This document shows positions 1-11,769 of a stretch of DNA of 64,000 nucleotides, one piece after another; the first letter of the stretch is position 1; each line of letters begins with the position of its first letter. The DNA comes from Polytrichum commune. Taxonomy: Eukaryota > Streptophyta > Polytrichopsida > Polytrichales > Polytrichaceae. A program made the position numbers and the translations under genes. The notes under the pieces are model-generated. The model did no database searches. It was given only the letters and a program-made list of their open reading frames with translations, and was not told where the DNA came from. The stretch spans positions 17,035,501 to 17,099,500 of the forward strand of contig OX485805.1 of NCBI GenBank assembly GCA_950295325.1. The letters run 5' to 3'.

Positions 1-271
1 CATCATATTTTCCCAGGATTTTGAATCATAACACTGCTACATTGTAATGCTCCACTATTGTAATTTACATTGCTTTTAGCATTTCTAAATGCAAGCAGGT
101 TCCCAAAGATCCTCCTTCTTACCCACTGACTTAGGACATGATCTGTGTAAATTATGAAGCTTGACAATTGGAGTACTTGCAGCCCAAGAAGCCTTTGCAA
201 ATTTCTCACTGGCATTCTACTTTATTCATGCATGCCAACAAAAGAATGTATAATATATGATTATTTCATCT

Positions 272-577
272 ATACTAATAGTGTGATCCCTCCCCATCCC
301 ATAACTACTTAACGAATGAAAATTCTATAGAGGTGCCATGTCCCCACCACATCATTTGTAAGATCACTACACCAAATATGATATTCAGTGTCACTTATTA
401 TTTAGAGTTACACAATGCTATATCTTTGTTTTGACTATTGATATAATTTTTTAATCAAGTAAAGATGGTAGTGCTCTATAATATCCAAGCAACCAATTTG
501 ACATTTTTTGACAAAATATGAAATATATAATATATAGTTGTAGCATGGTTATTGCACTGTGTAATTCCAAATAGTAA
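272..577. repeat. Dispersed repeat containing a truncated MITE (family B)
   Basis: This stretch is nearly identical to 28377-28668. Both copies start at a TACTAATA-like sequence, pass through a CCTCCCCATC block, and then carry a MITE beginning CACTACACCAAATATG here. The MITE end contains a short self-palindrome (AATATGATATT). In this copy homology stops exactly after AATAGTAAG at 577, where GC-rich unrelated DNA begins. The copy therefore looks interrupted by the next element. Confidence 0.75.
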
Positions 578-1075
578 GAGACCATTTTAGTCGGGGTCCG
601 GGGGATGGCCGTGTTGAGGGCGGGTATCTTAAGTATTTGGTCCCCTTCGCCGGTTTCAGTCCCGGAACTACACTTTCGTCCTAAGTGCTCGGGGGGGGGG
701 GGTTCTCGTCTCTCGGGCCCCCTCCGACGGCTTGTCGAGGCCTCTTCGGGTTAGTTCCCTTAGAGTTAATTCTAATGTCACTTCTACAATAGATTTTAGG
801 ATTTGTTTTTTTCTAAGGGCAAGAACTTTGGTTCTCCTTTATTTATATAATTATAACATTTCTCTCAACAAGTGGTTCGTCGCCTTTGGTTCATGACGGT
901 CCTTACCTCCGCCAAGACGGGTCGGCGACCCCTGTCTAGTACAAGTTTTATAGATTTACTCCGGACACGGAGGTGGATTTGAGAACGCTAACTATTCTAG
1001 ACCTAGTTATATGGGCGGTTGTTCGGATGGTCTTTACCTTTCCTCCAAGCCCCCCGAACTCTTAGTATCAACTGA
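578..1075 (-). mobile_element. GC-rich LTR-like fragment
   Basis: This block is clearly more GC-rich than its surroundings and starts abruptly inside the repeat at 272-577. Read on the minus strand it begins near 1072 with TGATACTAAGAGTTCGGGGG. It has a TATA-like TTATATAAATAAAGG around 840-860 and ends in a CCCCCGGACCCCGACTA run. That order (TG start, central TATA box, long untranslated tail) resembles an LTR. No coding region is present and no target duplication was found, so the limits are approximate. Confidence 0.4.
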
Positions 1076-3186
1076 CATGCATTAATTAGGCTAGATATGT
1101 TATTATATTTACCAAGGTCCAACTAGAAATTGGAGGGTATCATATAAGGGTGTCATATATTATAGTTATTTGTTGTGACATGGCCTTGGAAGGTCGGAAT
1201 CCCACAGTTGTGACAATGTCCCATTGCATTCATTATAGCCTATGAATAGACTTAGAGGTCAATAGTACAAAGTTGCAAACCCAAGGAAATAAGCTTGAAT
1301 TTCACAATATTCTCACCTTGAAGCCCAAGGCAACGAACTTTCACCTTTGTACAAAACACCTTTCACCTTTCACCTTTCAACAAAACAATCCAAACCTTGT
1401 ACAACCGCTAGCCCACGGACTTTTTGGGCTAGCGGCTAACCCAATAACTAAGAGTTTTATGGATGAAAATGGTACTTGAAAAAAGTGGGGGTAGCCTAGC
1501 TATGGCTAGATCGAGGCTTAGTCCAACTAGCTATTAGCTAGCTAAAGATAGGTCATGTAGCTCAATCGGCTCAAGCTAAGGCCCGACCATGTCACCCCTA
1601 ACACTGCCATCTTCTCCCTACGTTCTAAACCTCTCCTGGTTATTGCTAAACTAGTATCCTAGTTTTGGTTTTGCTCCCTCCACCACCCAAGTGGTTCTTT
1701 TTGCTGCGGAGTTTTTCTTTCATGAACATGGCCTCCCGAAGCCACATTTTTGTAGGACTTTGGTAGCAAGCTAGGATAAGTTAGCGTTTGGTGGGGATAA
1801 GTTGCTCCAAGTACCTTCACATCATTTTGTGTGCAAACATATGGGTTGTGTTTGTATTGAAATCTAGAACTTGCTTGTGGGCCATGGTGAAGGACCCTTT
1901 CAGTGGAGGATTCACATTGACCTGGCCACACTTCTTGTGTAATTTAAGGGCACTGTGAGTGCTTTGTGGCTACCGAAGTTCATGTTTTGCAATCCATACT
2001 CTTCATTTTTGTGAGCTTAATAGAGCGGCGGTAGGGATCAAGTAAGCTTAGCAGGAGGAGACCGTTGGTGGGACGTGAGGTTGTAAGGTATGTAACCCGA
2101 TTGTGCGCAGCTTCAACTCATACATATTTTGGGCCAATGGATCAGAATGGGAATTTACTCATCGAGTCAATGATTGTGAATGGGGAAGATTGTCATTTTA
2201 AGTGTCAAAATCGAAGTTGAGAAGCAAAATTTGTAGAAGAAGTCCCAATTCTTTTTCGTTCCAACATTCACAAATGCCCTCTCAATTAAGTTCGGATCGA
2301 CCTAAGAGTAATGTCCATGTCTTATGCATGCACTCTGATCTAACTGTAACTTGCGTCTTATTTCGTGTTTTTTCTTAGCAACAAGATGTGCCATACACCA
2401 CTCAAATATAGGTTTTTGATTACAAAGAGTGACCACTTATGGCCCAGAATAATTTGCAATTTAAGGATATGTGGATGCCTTCCAGCTTGTGACCATTTTC
2501 TTTGTATGTTTAGGTGAGGTTAATGTACGTATGAGGTTCGATTCCTAGTCATGAAATCGTCCTTGTCCTTGTACTTTGATGGAAAAACTAGCCAAGTTGT
2601 GTTCCTAAAAAGAAAAGAAAAAGACATTATGCAGTGGGTTGACACTTTGCCCCAGAGGGTACGGGAGAATTGAAACTTTCTTCCTCTGGCACAGATTCCT
2701 CTTGTGCACTCAATGTGTTGTTTTGAGGAACTGTGACTTCTTCCTCCTTGAAGGACACAATCCACCTCCTACTTGTGACACTAAATTCGATTCTTAGTAG
2801 ATCGATCACCTGAGGACACCATCTTGTCATAACAGAGAAGATCAAGCCATTGGAATTCTATGCTGACGACATGACTCCGTGATGCGAAAATGAGAGAGGA
2901 GACACAAAAGAAAGTTCAGACGTTGTCTTTTTTTTTCTTTTTTTTTCCATGTATGTTGCAATACTAACACATTCTCAAAAGCCTACAATTTCCATATGAG
3001 CTATAAGCTTGCTAGGTCAAGGCCTTGGTGTTCTTCACTTTTCTATTTCGACTGAGTTTGACCTTTCTTGTAGGGTTGCTTAAGCATTGCGAAATGGAGC
3101 TTTCACCTGTTGTGAAGTATTTGAGCTTGTGACCTACCATCACAGTTCAATCTGCTTAATTGTATTCAGCTTGCAGAGGCAATCCG
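1076..3186. other. Intergenic, no supported gene
   Basis: No convincing coding exon was seen. The stretch includes a strong hairpin at 1405-1435 and a CTAG-rich patch around 1490-1560. A short repeat around 2385-2455 is also found at 12725-12800 (both copies contain a TACACCACTCAAAT-like and an AAGAGTGACCAC-like segment). The last 300 bases should hold the promoter and leader of the ankyrin gene, but no clear TATA box was identified. Confidence 0.6.
1405..1435. repeat. Perfect 10-bp hairpin
   Basis: CCGCTAGCCC at 1405-1414 is the exact reverse complement of GGGCTAGCGG at 1426-1435, with an 11-nt loop. It lies in an otherwise unassigned intergenic stretch. Confidence 0.8.
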
Positions 3187-6100
3187 ATGGCGCCGTCGCA
3201 GAGAGGCCTTGGTGTGATGATGAATAGAGATTGGAAAGGACGCACGGCCATGCCGAATGCACCGGGTGTGTTCTCTTGTGAGCCTCGACAACTTGCGAGT
3301 GAGGTTCCTATGCGCAAGACTGCTGGGTTGGCGGAGGCACCTCCAGGGTCTCCGTGGTTAGAGGCCTTAGGCAGGGCGGATTGTAAGCAGCTCATGAATC
3401 TATTGGATCAAAATTCATGTCGAGTGGTGCAGAAGGGTGAAGCAGGGTTTACAGTCTTGCATGCGGCTGCCATGGGTGGCTGCTTGAAGCTCCTGGACCA
3501 AGTTTTTGATTTATTTGAAGACAAGGACCGATTTGTGAACGAAGAGGAGGGGATCGAACTCTCTTTGCAGGAGCTTCTTGAAGCAGAGGCTAATTGGGGA
3601 AATGCGGACAAAGCTAGGCTGACTGCTTTTGAACTTGCCTGGTGGAGTATGGGTGCCAACAACTGCCGGTATTATTTGCTGACAGGGGAGCGTGAGTCAG
3701 GGAACTTCTTATCATACCAAAGCAAGATCTTCGGATCATCCATAGACCCTGTAGCTGCTGATGAGGAGAATTCATCGCCTCGGCATTTATTGCTGCGAGT
3801 TCTCGCAGATCACAGAAGCTTAGTTCCTGACACAGTGCATCCAAGGTTTGAGGAAGATGTGGACTATAACTTTGTAGCTGATTGCAAAGAGTTGCGCTTT
3901 CACCATGCATGCCAGAACCTACCTAGAATGGACTGGGAAGAGTATGTGAAGGCGGTGATTAAGGGATGTGTGGAGAAGGGGCCAGATGTGTTGAGATACC
4001 TTTTCCAGCTCCGCAATGCCCAGGGCCGAACTCCCTTGCATGTTGCAGTTGAGTATCGTACTTGTGGTGACCTTGTGCGTCTAATCCCAGGGCGACAATC
4101 AGGAGAGAATGCAGAGTGTCTGAATATGCGTGACTCCAGGGGATGGACTGCCTTGCACCTCGCTTCCGCACAATATGACCGCACCTACGGCTATGGTGGT
4201 CGCTCATTGTTGGAGGATGGGAGGGCTGATGTGGATCCTAGGGTGGTGGCATGGAGTAGTTGGGTCCCTACAGGAGCGACTCCCTTACATTTGGCTGTGA
4301 TACATAACAAGTCGGAGGCGGTGGAGCAGTTGCAATTGTTTGAGGACCCAAGGACTGATGTGAATGCCCGCTTCAGTAGACCAAATAACTTGGACGCATT
4401 GTTGGCGGATGGGAGGGTTGATGTGAATGCCACGGTGGAATGGAGTAGTGCGAACCTATTTCCTGAAGCGACTGCCTTACATTTGGCTGTGATACATAAC
4501 AACTCGAGTGTGGTGGAGCGGTTGTTAGAGGACCCACTGACTGATGTGAATGCCCTCTTCCATAGAAAAATCTACTTCGACGACAGTCTTTACGTGAGTC
4601 GTTTTCAGTATGTGTTGAATGAGTGGACAGCTTTGCAGTTGGCTGCAGTGGTGGGTTTGCCCGAGGTTGTGAGGAGGTTGCTGACGTGTCCAAGGGTACG
4701 TATTTGCTCGCATATCAACCCCTCCATGACCAAGGACACATTCAATTTTAGCCACAAATTTTAAACATTCAATCTCTTTCTGAATGCCTTAATAATACTT
4801 GAACCCAAAACAAAAAAAAATGAGAGGTTACATGTTTTTTAGTGTTATGCACGAGAGGGATTGAATATGGAACACATGGATACTTGTACAACCACTTACT
4901 CATATTTCATCAGTTGTCCAAATTGGATGTCATTGGTTGCCTCAAAAAAGGTTACGGCCCACATAATGTGGAAGAAAGTGTGTGTTACAAACAAGCGCAC
5001 TCTTAAGATTGAGAGGTCATGTTAGTCACTTATTTCCAACTCGTTTCACTCTAAGAAACTACCATGATGTGATAGATTGAATGGTTTAACATTGTAGAGA
5101 TTTGACTCCATTTGGATGCATTCACACAATTCAAGCTTCCTATAATAATCCATGGACCTTGTATTAATTGTTACTACGGTTTGCATATGCATGCGCACAT
5201 GATATTAGATAGGGACAGTTTGTTTGTTTGTTCTAATTAAAATGTGATGATCACAAGAACAAAAATTTGTTCACCAAATTCTAAAATCGTAGTATTTTGG
5301 AGAAGGCCCAAATTTTGTAGCTAAGATCGGTGTGGTATGCCCATGTCTTTACTCATTGCGTATCACATAAATGTTTTAATAGACATGTCACTTTAGTACT
5401 TGACAAAGTAGGAGGCATAATATAGTACGTGGATGATGAATTTGTCATTTTTCAAACATTTCAATGATACTTTAAAATGAACATGGTACTTGTCTTTATC
5501 ATTATCTCTAAGTTCAAGTACCATTTTGATTTAAACGTGCGATAATTGGACAAAATGATGTCGTGGTCATTCATGCATGTGATTATATGTTCATAGTATG
5601 TGAATTTTATGATGTAAAATATTATGGACAAAAAACCCAATTTACAAAAGCTTTTAATGTGCATTGAAGCATTACTACTTTTCAGGGCAATTTGCGGGGT
5701 TTCTATAAAATACATGTCAAATCCCTTGGGTAAAATTGAATAATCAAAGTCATTGTTTGTTTTCTTCAACTCGTCACAAATTGTTTAAATTGAGAGAATT
5801 GGTCATTTAGGGGTTGAATTAAATATTTTTCACTTGGTAGAGGTGAAAATTTTAATTAGAGCTATGGGACTTGCACTGCAAGTTTTGATATTTACTTTGA
5901 ACACTTGAAGTTGAATGTGCTCTAGTATGATAAAATATTTCATGTTAGTTGACTTGGATAATTGTATTGTTGTCTCGTTCAATGTAAATGTTGCTAAAAT
6001 TAAATGTGCGTGCCTAGATATAGATGTTTTGGGACATGAAATTGAATGTTTTAGTGTTTGAATAATGAAACTTGAATAACATTGTTGATGAAAGAAATTG

Positions 6101-7180
6101 TTAATCTAGGAATATTGTTTTGACCTTTTATTCTCTGCAATCATGTTATAGGTCGAAGATGTCGGAAAACGTAAAAAATATGGAGATACAAACCTTGATA
6201 GGTATTTTCATACTCGAAAAATTTCAGCAATCCACCTAGCTGCAGCATCAAGAGACCCCGAGACCTTGCGGTTATTCACAACAAATCATCAATTTGATCC
6301 ATTAGTGACATGTTGTGGTGCCACCTCCTTATATTTTGTTGTTGCATCAAGGCGACCAACTTCCATGGAACAATGGGAGCAATTTACATGTTTACCCCAT
6401 AATTTTATGAAATTGGAGGATTTTAGTGGCATCGTTTCTTATGGGGATACTAAAGCCGAATGTGCAAAGAATCCTTCGTACAAAGGAAGAGAAACGTGCA
6501 TTAACATATTGGTGCAAGCAGGTGTTGATGTGAGGGACAAAGATGATGGTGGCAACTTTCCTGAACCAGGTAGATGGGCATCTATTGAATACCACCTTTT
6601 ATGGCAAAACATGGTTGAAAGTGAAACTTTGGAAGCTAAAAAAAGCTTGAATGATGCTGACAATGCAATCTTCGTTGTGGCTGCTTTGGTTGCCACTACA
6701 TCTTATGTGGGTCCTTTGCAACCACCTCTTGGTTATGCAAATGATTTTGTACAAACGTCAAACTTATCAATTAGGATCTTCATGGCCACCAATAGCGTCT
6801 CGTTCTACCTTGCTCTTGCATCCATTATGTTCGCATTGGTACCTTCATTGCCAATGCCTCAATTGCCAATACCTCAAGAAGAAATATATGAAGAATGGCA
6901 ACGCACCCGAAAAACAATAGGGATTGCCATTAGCCTACTCCTCATGTCTGTACTTGGGGTCTTAATTTCTTTCACAACAGCATCTAATGCAGTGGTGTCT
7001 GAAGAGTACTCGTGGCGACATGGAGGTCTTACATTTTATCCTGCAGTAGTGGCAGGTTTGGTGTGTTTGATAGGAATAATTTGGCTTTTCATACGATTGT
7101 TGAGGCTTATATTTCCCAAAAGTGTGATGATTAGGCATATATACCAATATCTAATTCCAATCAAAGAAAAGAGGAAATAG
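3187..7180 (+). CDS. Ankyrin-repeat membrane protein with PGG-type C-terminal domain
   Basis: Two exons, join(3187..4695, 6152..7180), 845 aa. The donor is AGG|GTACGT and the acceptor TTATAG|GTC; both meet in phase 0 and the frame stays open. The first in-frame ATG follows a TAA at 3157 and gives MAPSQRG. Ankyrin-like units (TVLHAAAMGG, TPLHVAVEY, TALHLASA, TPLHLAVIHN, TALHLAVIHN, TALQLAAV, SAIHLAAAS) run from about residue 87 to 540. From about residue 670 there is a PGG/ACD6-like domain with four hydrophobic segments (about 676-692, 712-735, 758-780, 798-818). The usual PPGG signature reads PPLG here. Plant relatives are membrane proteins, several involved in defence or stress; that role is inferred from the family. 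The exact function is unknown. Confidence 0.9.
4207..4575 (+). repeat. In-frame tandem duplication of an ankyrin segment
   Basis: Two adjacent units of 192 bp (64 codons) start at 4207 and 4399. Both begin TTGTTGG.GGATGGGAGGG and both contain the identical stretch TTACATTTGGCTGTGATACA before TAACAA. The protein shows DGRADVD/DGRVDVN and ATPLHLAVIHN/ATALHLAVIHN at matching positions. The high DNA identity suggests a recent duplication within exon 1. Confidence 0.85.
4696..6151 (+). other. Intron of the ankyrin/PGG gene
   Basis: A 1456-bp AT-rich intron with GTACGT donor and TTATAG acceptor. It joins the end of the ankyrin block to the exon carrying the last repeat and the membrane domain. No ORF or transposon termini were recognised in it. 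Confidence 0.85.
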
Positions 7181-7203
7181 TTTATAACTTATATGATGGC
7201 CCA

Positions 7204-7655
7204 TTGTGAGCCCAAATTACTGTGCCCACATATGTGTTAGGACTATAAGTCATTAACACTTAGGATTTGAATTTGATGTGAAACAACTAAACGACATAAA
7301 AAGAGTGCAAGCTTTACGATTGAGTGAGATTAAGTATAAGGAGGTTAGCAGTTAACTTGTGTTGAGGCAAGGATTGGGATTAGTTAGCATTAGACTATGG
7401 TCGGTGTTAGTAATTAGGCTTGTGACCTCAATAAGAAAACCTCAAGGGTCGGGGTTTAAGAGTCTATATGAGGCCACGTAGTGTTCATTTTGGGCTTGCA
7501 AAGGGTCTGTTTTGGGCATAAGTCTGTTACCCGCAATTGGGTAAGGCTCGGAGATCTCGGATCTGTGGAGGGGGTCCTCTGTCTCAGGTGGATTTCGACG
7601 CCAGTCCTCTCTCTCTCAACATGAGCGGCCGCGAAGGGGGAGCCGTGTGGAAATG
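7204..7655 (+). mobile_element. Partial LTR of the TGTGAGCCCAAA family
   Basis: It starts TGTGAGCCCAAATTACTG, matching the start of the next copy at 7656 (TGTGAGCCCAAAAGGGTG) and of the solo LTR at 30560. Each is followed by a GTGCCCACAT- or GTGCTCATAT-like block and an AAAAAGAGTG segment. The copy appears cut short where the 7656 copy begins, suggesting nested or tandem insertion. No coding sequence was seen. Confidence 0.5.
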
Positions 7656-9474
7656 TGTGAGCCCAAAAGGGTGCCCACATTTAGTCTTAGACCCTTGAAA
7701 CGTTAGTTGATGCACTTTGAAGTAGCATGTTACTTCACAAAAATATAAAAAGAGTGAAATGTTAGTCTTAGAAGTACCATGTTGTAAGAGGCTAGGATGT
7801 GAGTTGTTATTGTGTTTTTACCTTCGGAAGGATTTGAGTGAATGAGGATAGGTAAGGAGAACTTGGATTGAGTAGTTAGTGAGTAGGCTAGTACAAATGG
7901 ATGGAGACAACCAAAGTGACTCAAGAGGCAAGTGCATTCGAATTGGGATGAATGGAGGATCACATGGAGCGCACAAGTGGACCACCTCATCATGGCCACT
8001 TAATGGGGAAGGCCCAAGGAAGAATGCAAGATGGAGGATAAGCAAATTCTCAAAGCACCAATCAAATCACGAGTTAAGCATCGTGGTTTGAATTAAGTGG
8101 TGAGCGACGATTTGGGAAAGTAAGGGGAGAAAGTTATGGCGGCGGAAAGCGAAGGAGGCTAAGTTTGGGTTGAAGCATCCCAAGTTTGGTAAAGTGTGGT
8201 AGGTAGAAAGCCAAGGCTAGTTAAATGTTCAAATTAGGATCCTTGTTGATCATTTGAGGGAGGAAGGCTTAGAAGATAGGATTGGCGCCTACTAAGTAGG
8301 AGGAAATCTCAAGGGCTTATCGTGAGCCTTGAGGGTGCTCACCCCCTCAAGCTTACTATATAATCCCTCATTCTTCCCTCACTCATCCTCTCTTTCCTTT
8401 GTGCTCCAAGGCACCCCACGAGTTATAAGTGTGGGTGTGGGAAGCCATATTGGAGCACATGTGTGTGCTTAGTTTTTAGTTTGAGAGCCAAGGCTTGTTA
8501 GCCTTGAAGAGGGCTTGACCTCTTGGTAGAATTAGTGTTGACGTGAAGGATTTTAAAGTTAATTCATGATTCCAATTTGTGGTACTTTAAGTTCATGTTT
8601 TGAATACACGTGGTTGCAAGTTCCATGTTTAAGAGTTGAGCACTTAATGTTGTGATGAGTGCAAAAATATACTTGTGTGGATTAGTTAGTCTTAGTGAAG
8701 TTAGGAAATTCTCTCTCCCCCTCTCCTCTCTAGGATTTTAGGATTTTAGGATTAGAGAAGAATTGTGTTATTAGAAAGGGGTTGTTAGTAGAATTAGGGA
8801 AATTAGGTAGGAAGATTAGTTAAGGGCTTGAATAATTAATGAGGTAGTTGGGGATTACAACTACAAAGTTGTGGGTTTATGAAGGACCTGGGTTTATGAA
8901 GGACCTGGGTTTGTTTAGTTAGAAGCTAAGGAGCTGGGTTCATGAAGGAGCAGGGTTTATGAAGGAGCTGGGTTTGTTTAGTTAGAAGCTAAGGAGCTGG
9001 GTTTATGAAGGAGCTGGGTTTGTTTAGTTAGAAGCTAAGAAGCTGGGTTTATGAAGGAGCTAGGTTTATGAAGGAGCTAGGTTTATGTAATTAGAAAGTA
9101 AAGAGATGGGTTCATGAAGGAGCTTAGTAGATAGCCTACCTAATTAGCTCATAGACAAGTAGTTAGTTACATTATGCTAGTTAGTGTTATGTGTGGCTTT
9201 CACAAGTAAATGTATTTGAGATTGACTATAGAGAATAGTGTTTTTTTAACACTTGCATCCTCTCTTTAAAAATAAACCACGTGCACAACTTAATGGAGAA
9301 TGTGGAGCACTCTCGCGATGGCAAGACAAAGGAAGCAAAGACCAAAGTTAAATCCAAGACCACTTGAAGGGTGAACCTTGCACTATGGACTCATCCAAGT
9401 CCAAATCCAATACCGCGGAGGAATGTGAGCCCAAACCCACTACTCGGACTACGGACGCTTAAGGGTGGGGGGTT
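7656..9474 (+). mobile_element. LTR of a retroelement, second copy
   Basis: It begins TGTGAGCCCAAAAGGG and shares a series of blocks with the solo LTR at 30560-31789, in the same order: CCTACTAAGTAGGAG, a CT-rich CTCTCCTCTCTAGGATTT segment, a minisatellite, TTTTTTAACACTTG, and a terminal GGACGCTTAAGGGTGGG..GGTTTGGCC. The terminal CTCACA of the solo copy is not present here; the sequence reads GGCCTTGG. It could be a 5' LTR leading into internal sequence at 9475. No gene is present. Confidence 0.55.
8870..9125 (+). repeat. Minisatellite inside the LTR
   Basis: Imperfect tandem units combine GGGTTTATGAAGGAGCTG and GGTTTGTTTAGTTAGAAGCT. The solo LTR at 30560 has a minisatellite of unrelated unit sequence at the equivalent place. 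Confidence 0.85.
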
Positions 9475-10780
9475 TGGCCTTGGCTCGGGATACACTGATG
9501 GCGTTGAGGATTGAGCGAGGGGAGACGCCGAACTGGTGAAGGGGTAGGGGAGCTGTTGGTTGCAGCTAATCTCATCAATTTCACTAGACTAAGGCAACCA
9601 GCTCTCATGCCGAAGGGCGCAGCTGAACAACGGGAGAATGCTGGGAATTCTCTCCCAGTGGTAAGAGCGGGTCTACCACCCGGCGGTGAATGGCCAGGGG
9701 TAGGGCTGGTAGTTTGATTGCTACGGAGCCGGGGGAATTAGACAAATTCCTGGGCCAGTGCCGATCATTGTTGTTCAGTGGCGGGGCTGCTTCAAGGGCA
9801 TCGATGGATCGGTCGAAAGGGGCCACTGAGGTAGATTGACCTGCTGCCGAGTGCGGCAAGAGCAAAACCAAGTTCCCGAGGGGGCCAAGGGGGTGAGATT
9901 TGACAATGCAGCCTACACATTGCAAGCAAGGCTCAGGTGGGTTGGTCGGAAATTTTGTGGCGTTCAGCCTAGGGTGGTGAGGTTCGTGTATCAATAACGA
10001 GTGGAACTGTGCTGCTTCCAAACCCACAACTAGGGGAACCAATCTGTCTGGAGTGGGTTGGATGTCGAAGGGAGCGAGGTGTTGGAGCTCGGGTGCAGTA
10101 ACTGCAGCTGGGCTGGGGTTGCAGATTATAGACTTTGAGTACCAGGCTGCACTAGGACCTGAAATGTTGCCTTACTCTGGGATGATTGATTCAGTGGCAG
10201 GAAGGCCAGAAAACCATGTGGCAGAATCCCGTCTCATGCTGGAGCCGAAGAATAAAGTTGGCAGTTGTGGCCATTAAATTCTAAGGCAAGGAAGCAATGC
10301 CTTGAAAACTGCAGTCGATGGGAATGGTCTCAGTCCCTCAGCAAGGTTGTTGATTCATCCTACACTGCCCGGGTAACAGGGGTTTGGCTTACCGAAGTGG
10401 CCACAATGATGAGGTAGTAGCTAATGTCCAGGAGCTACGGCATCTGATGGTGGAGGAGTTGAATTGAGGAGCACCGAGGCCAGTAGGGAGGTGTGATTAG
10501 GATTAGGGTGCCTGGATTAAGCTAGATTAATTAACCTAGCATTAGATTAATGTTTTAGAGTTATGGTGTGGTTTCTTCCCGCATGTGGGATGTAAGCATA
10601 ACAAGGTGAGGGTATTTCTAAATACCCAATCTTGTTAGCCGTGGAATAAATATTAAGTGTTGGGTGTAAATCATTGAGTATTGGGTTAAGCCTATGGGCC
10701 AATCTGCGATACGGCTATGTGTGAATCCTGAACTCCCACCCAGACTACGACACATAAGGGTGGGAGGTTTGGCCTCACAC
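9475..10780 (+). mobile_element. Retroelement internal and 3'-end relic
   Basis: This moderately GC-rich stretch follows the LTR and ends near 10780 with AAGGGTGGGAGGTTTGGCCT followed by CACA. That is the family terminus, ending CA as LTRs do. The short ORFs in it (for example 9605-10042 on the minus strand) match no protein I recognise. No protease, reverse transcriptase or integrase motif was seen, so it is probably a non-autonomous or heavily decayed element. Confidence 0.4.
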
Positions 10781-11249
10781 CCATGTTGTGATTTCTAGTC
10801 ATCGGCATGGATGTGGAGAGTTCTAAGTGAAGGTGGACAATGTTGTTGTCCATCTTGTCATTTCTTTGGTTTTTGAAACTTAAAGAATGCAATTAGCATG
10901 TACAAATGAAATAAAGTATGCTTGTTCTATTCATGCTATGATGTATGTAATTTCTAGTGTAAACTAATAATATCATCGTATAGTAGAGGAAATGTAAGAA
11001 TAACACATTATTGGCAATTTATCACATATGATTGGGAGAGTGGTGGATGTGCCTAATTATGTGCCTCATCTCAAATGGACACCTATATTTGACTGGTGAA
11101 TGGTTGGATGTGAATTCTTGTACGAATACCAAAAGATGTGTGAATGTTCTAAGAGGTCGGGTTACGTTCTCACAATCATAAAGTATAAATTATAAAACAC
11201 TTATAAAATAATATGTCTATTCAAACCATAAATATCGAGGTTGTAGTTT
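10781..11249. other. Intergenic, mostly featureless
   Basis: AT-rich DNA without a supported gene. About 11041-11160 resembles the start of the dispersed repeat found at 51868-52245 (shared GATGTGCCTAAT). Confidence 0.5.
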
Positions 11250-11490
11250 GCATGTGATACGTTTTAATACTGTACCATTTGTGGTATCTAGTATCACTTG
11301 CTACTTAGAAATGCAATGCTATATCTATTCACTATACATCTCATTTTAAGCAACAAACGTAAAACTGGATTATTTGGACATTATACTACATTAACATCAT
11401 GACTTGGTGAAAACTTACATTAACAATGTCATGTTATAGCACCCCATAACTCTAAAAAGTTAGTGACACTGAATACCATAAAGGGCGTAA
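11250..11490. mobile_element. Diverged family B MITE
   Basis: It shows the family B order of blocks: a TAGTATCACTTGCTACTT end, GCAATGCTATATCT, a central TTGGACATTATA, ACATTAACATCATGACTTGG, and a GTTAGTGACACTGAATACC end. The ends are inverted relative to each other but diverged. Confidence 0.5.
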
Positions 11491-11769
11491 TGCAAACCCA
11501 TAGTCAAGTGACTTCTACCATGGGAAAACACGTGTTCATATGGATTCAAATCACCTTGTAAATCTCATTATATATGTGGCTTTAACATAGGATGAATTTT
11601 ATACCAAGATTTGTTTACTTAAAATCCATAATGGCAAAATATTCACCTCCATATGTAATACAATACATCAATGGACATCTTTAGTTGTGTAATGTGAAGT
11701 GTTTCCATTAGAGAAGCAGCAAGCGGCGTGATGTGAACAATACAAAATATAAGAATAATTGGTCTTTAA

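Noticed and set aside
2534-2552. GAGGTTCGATTCCTAG, like a tRNA/SINE B box
   Set aside because: The flanking arms do not form a tRNA cloverleaf, no acceptor stem pairs, and no A box was found at a suitable distance.
3160-3186. Extending the ankyrin gene upstream to 3160
   Set aside because: The frame there opens with TTG right after a TAA; the first ATG is at 3187.
3156-4755. Several minus-strand ORFs opposite the ankyrin exon
   Set aside because: They are antisense shadows of a GC-richer coding exon and show no features of their own.
9605-10042. 145-codon minus-strand ORF
   Set aside because: It lies inside a retroelement relic, is Pro-rich and matches no family I know.
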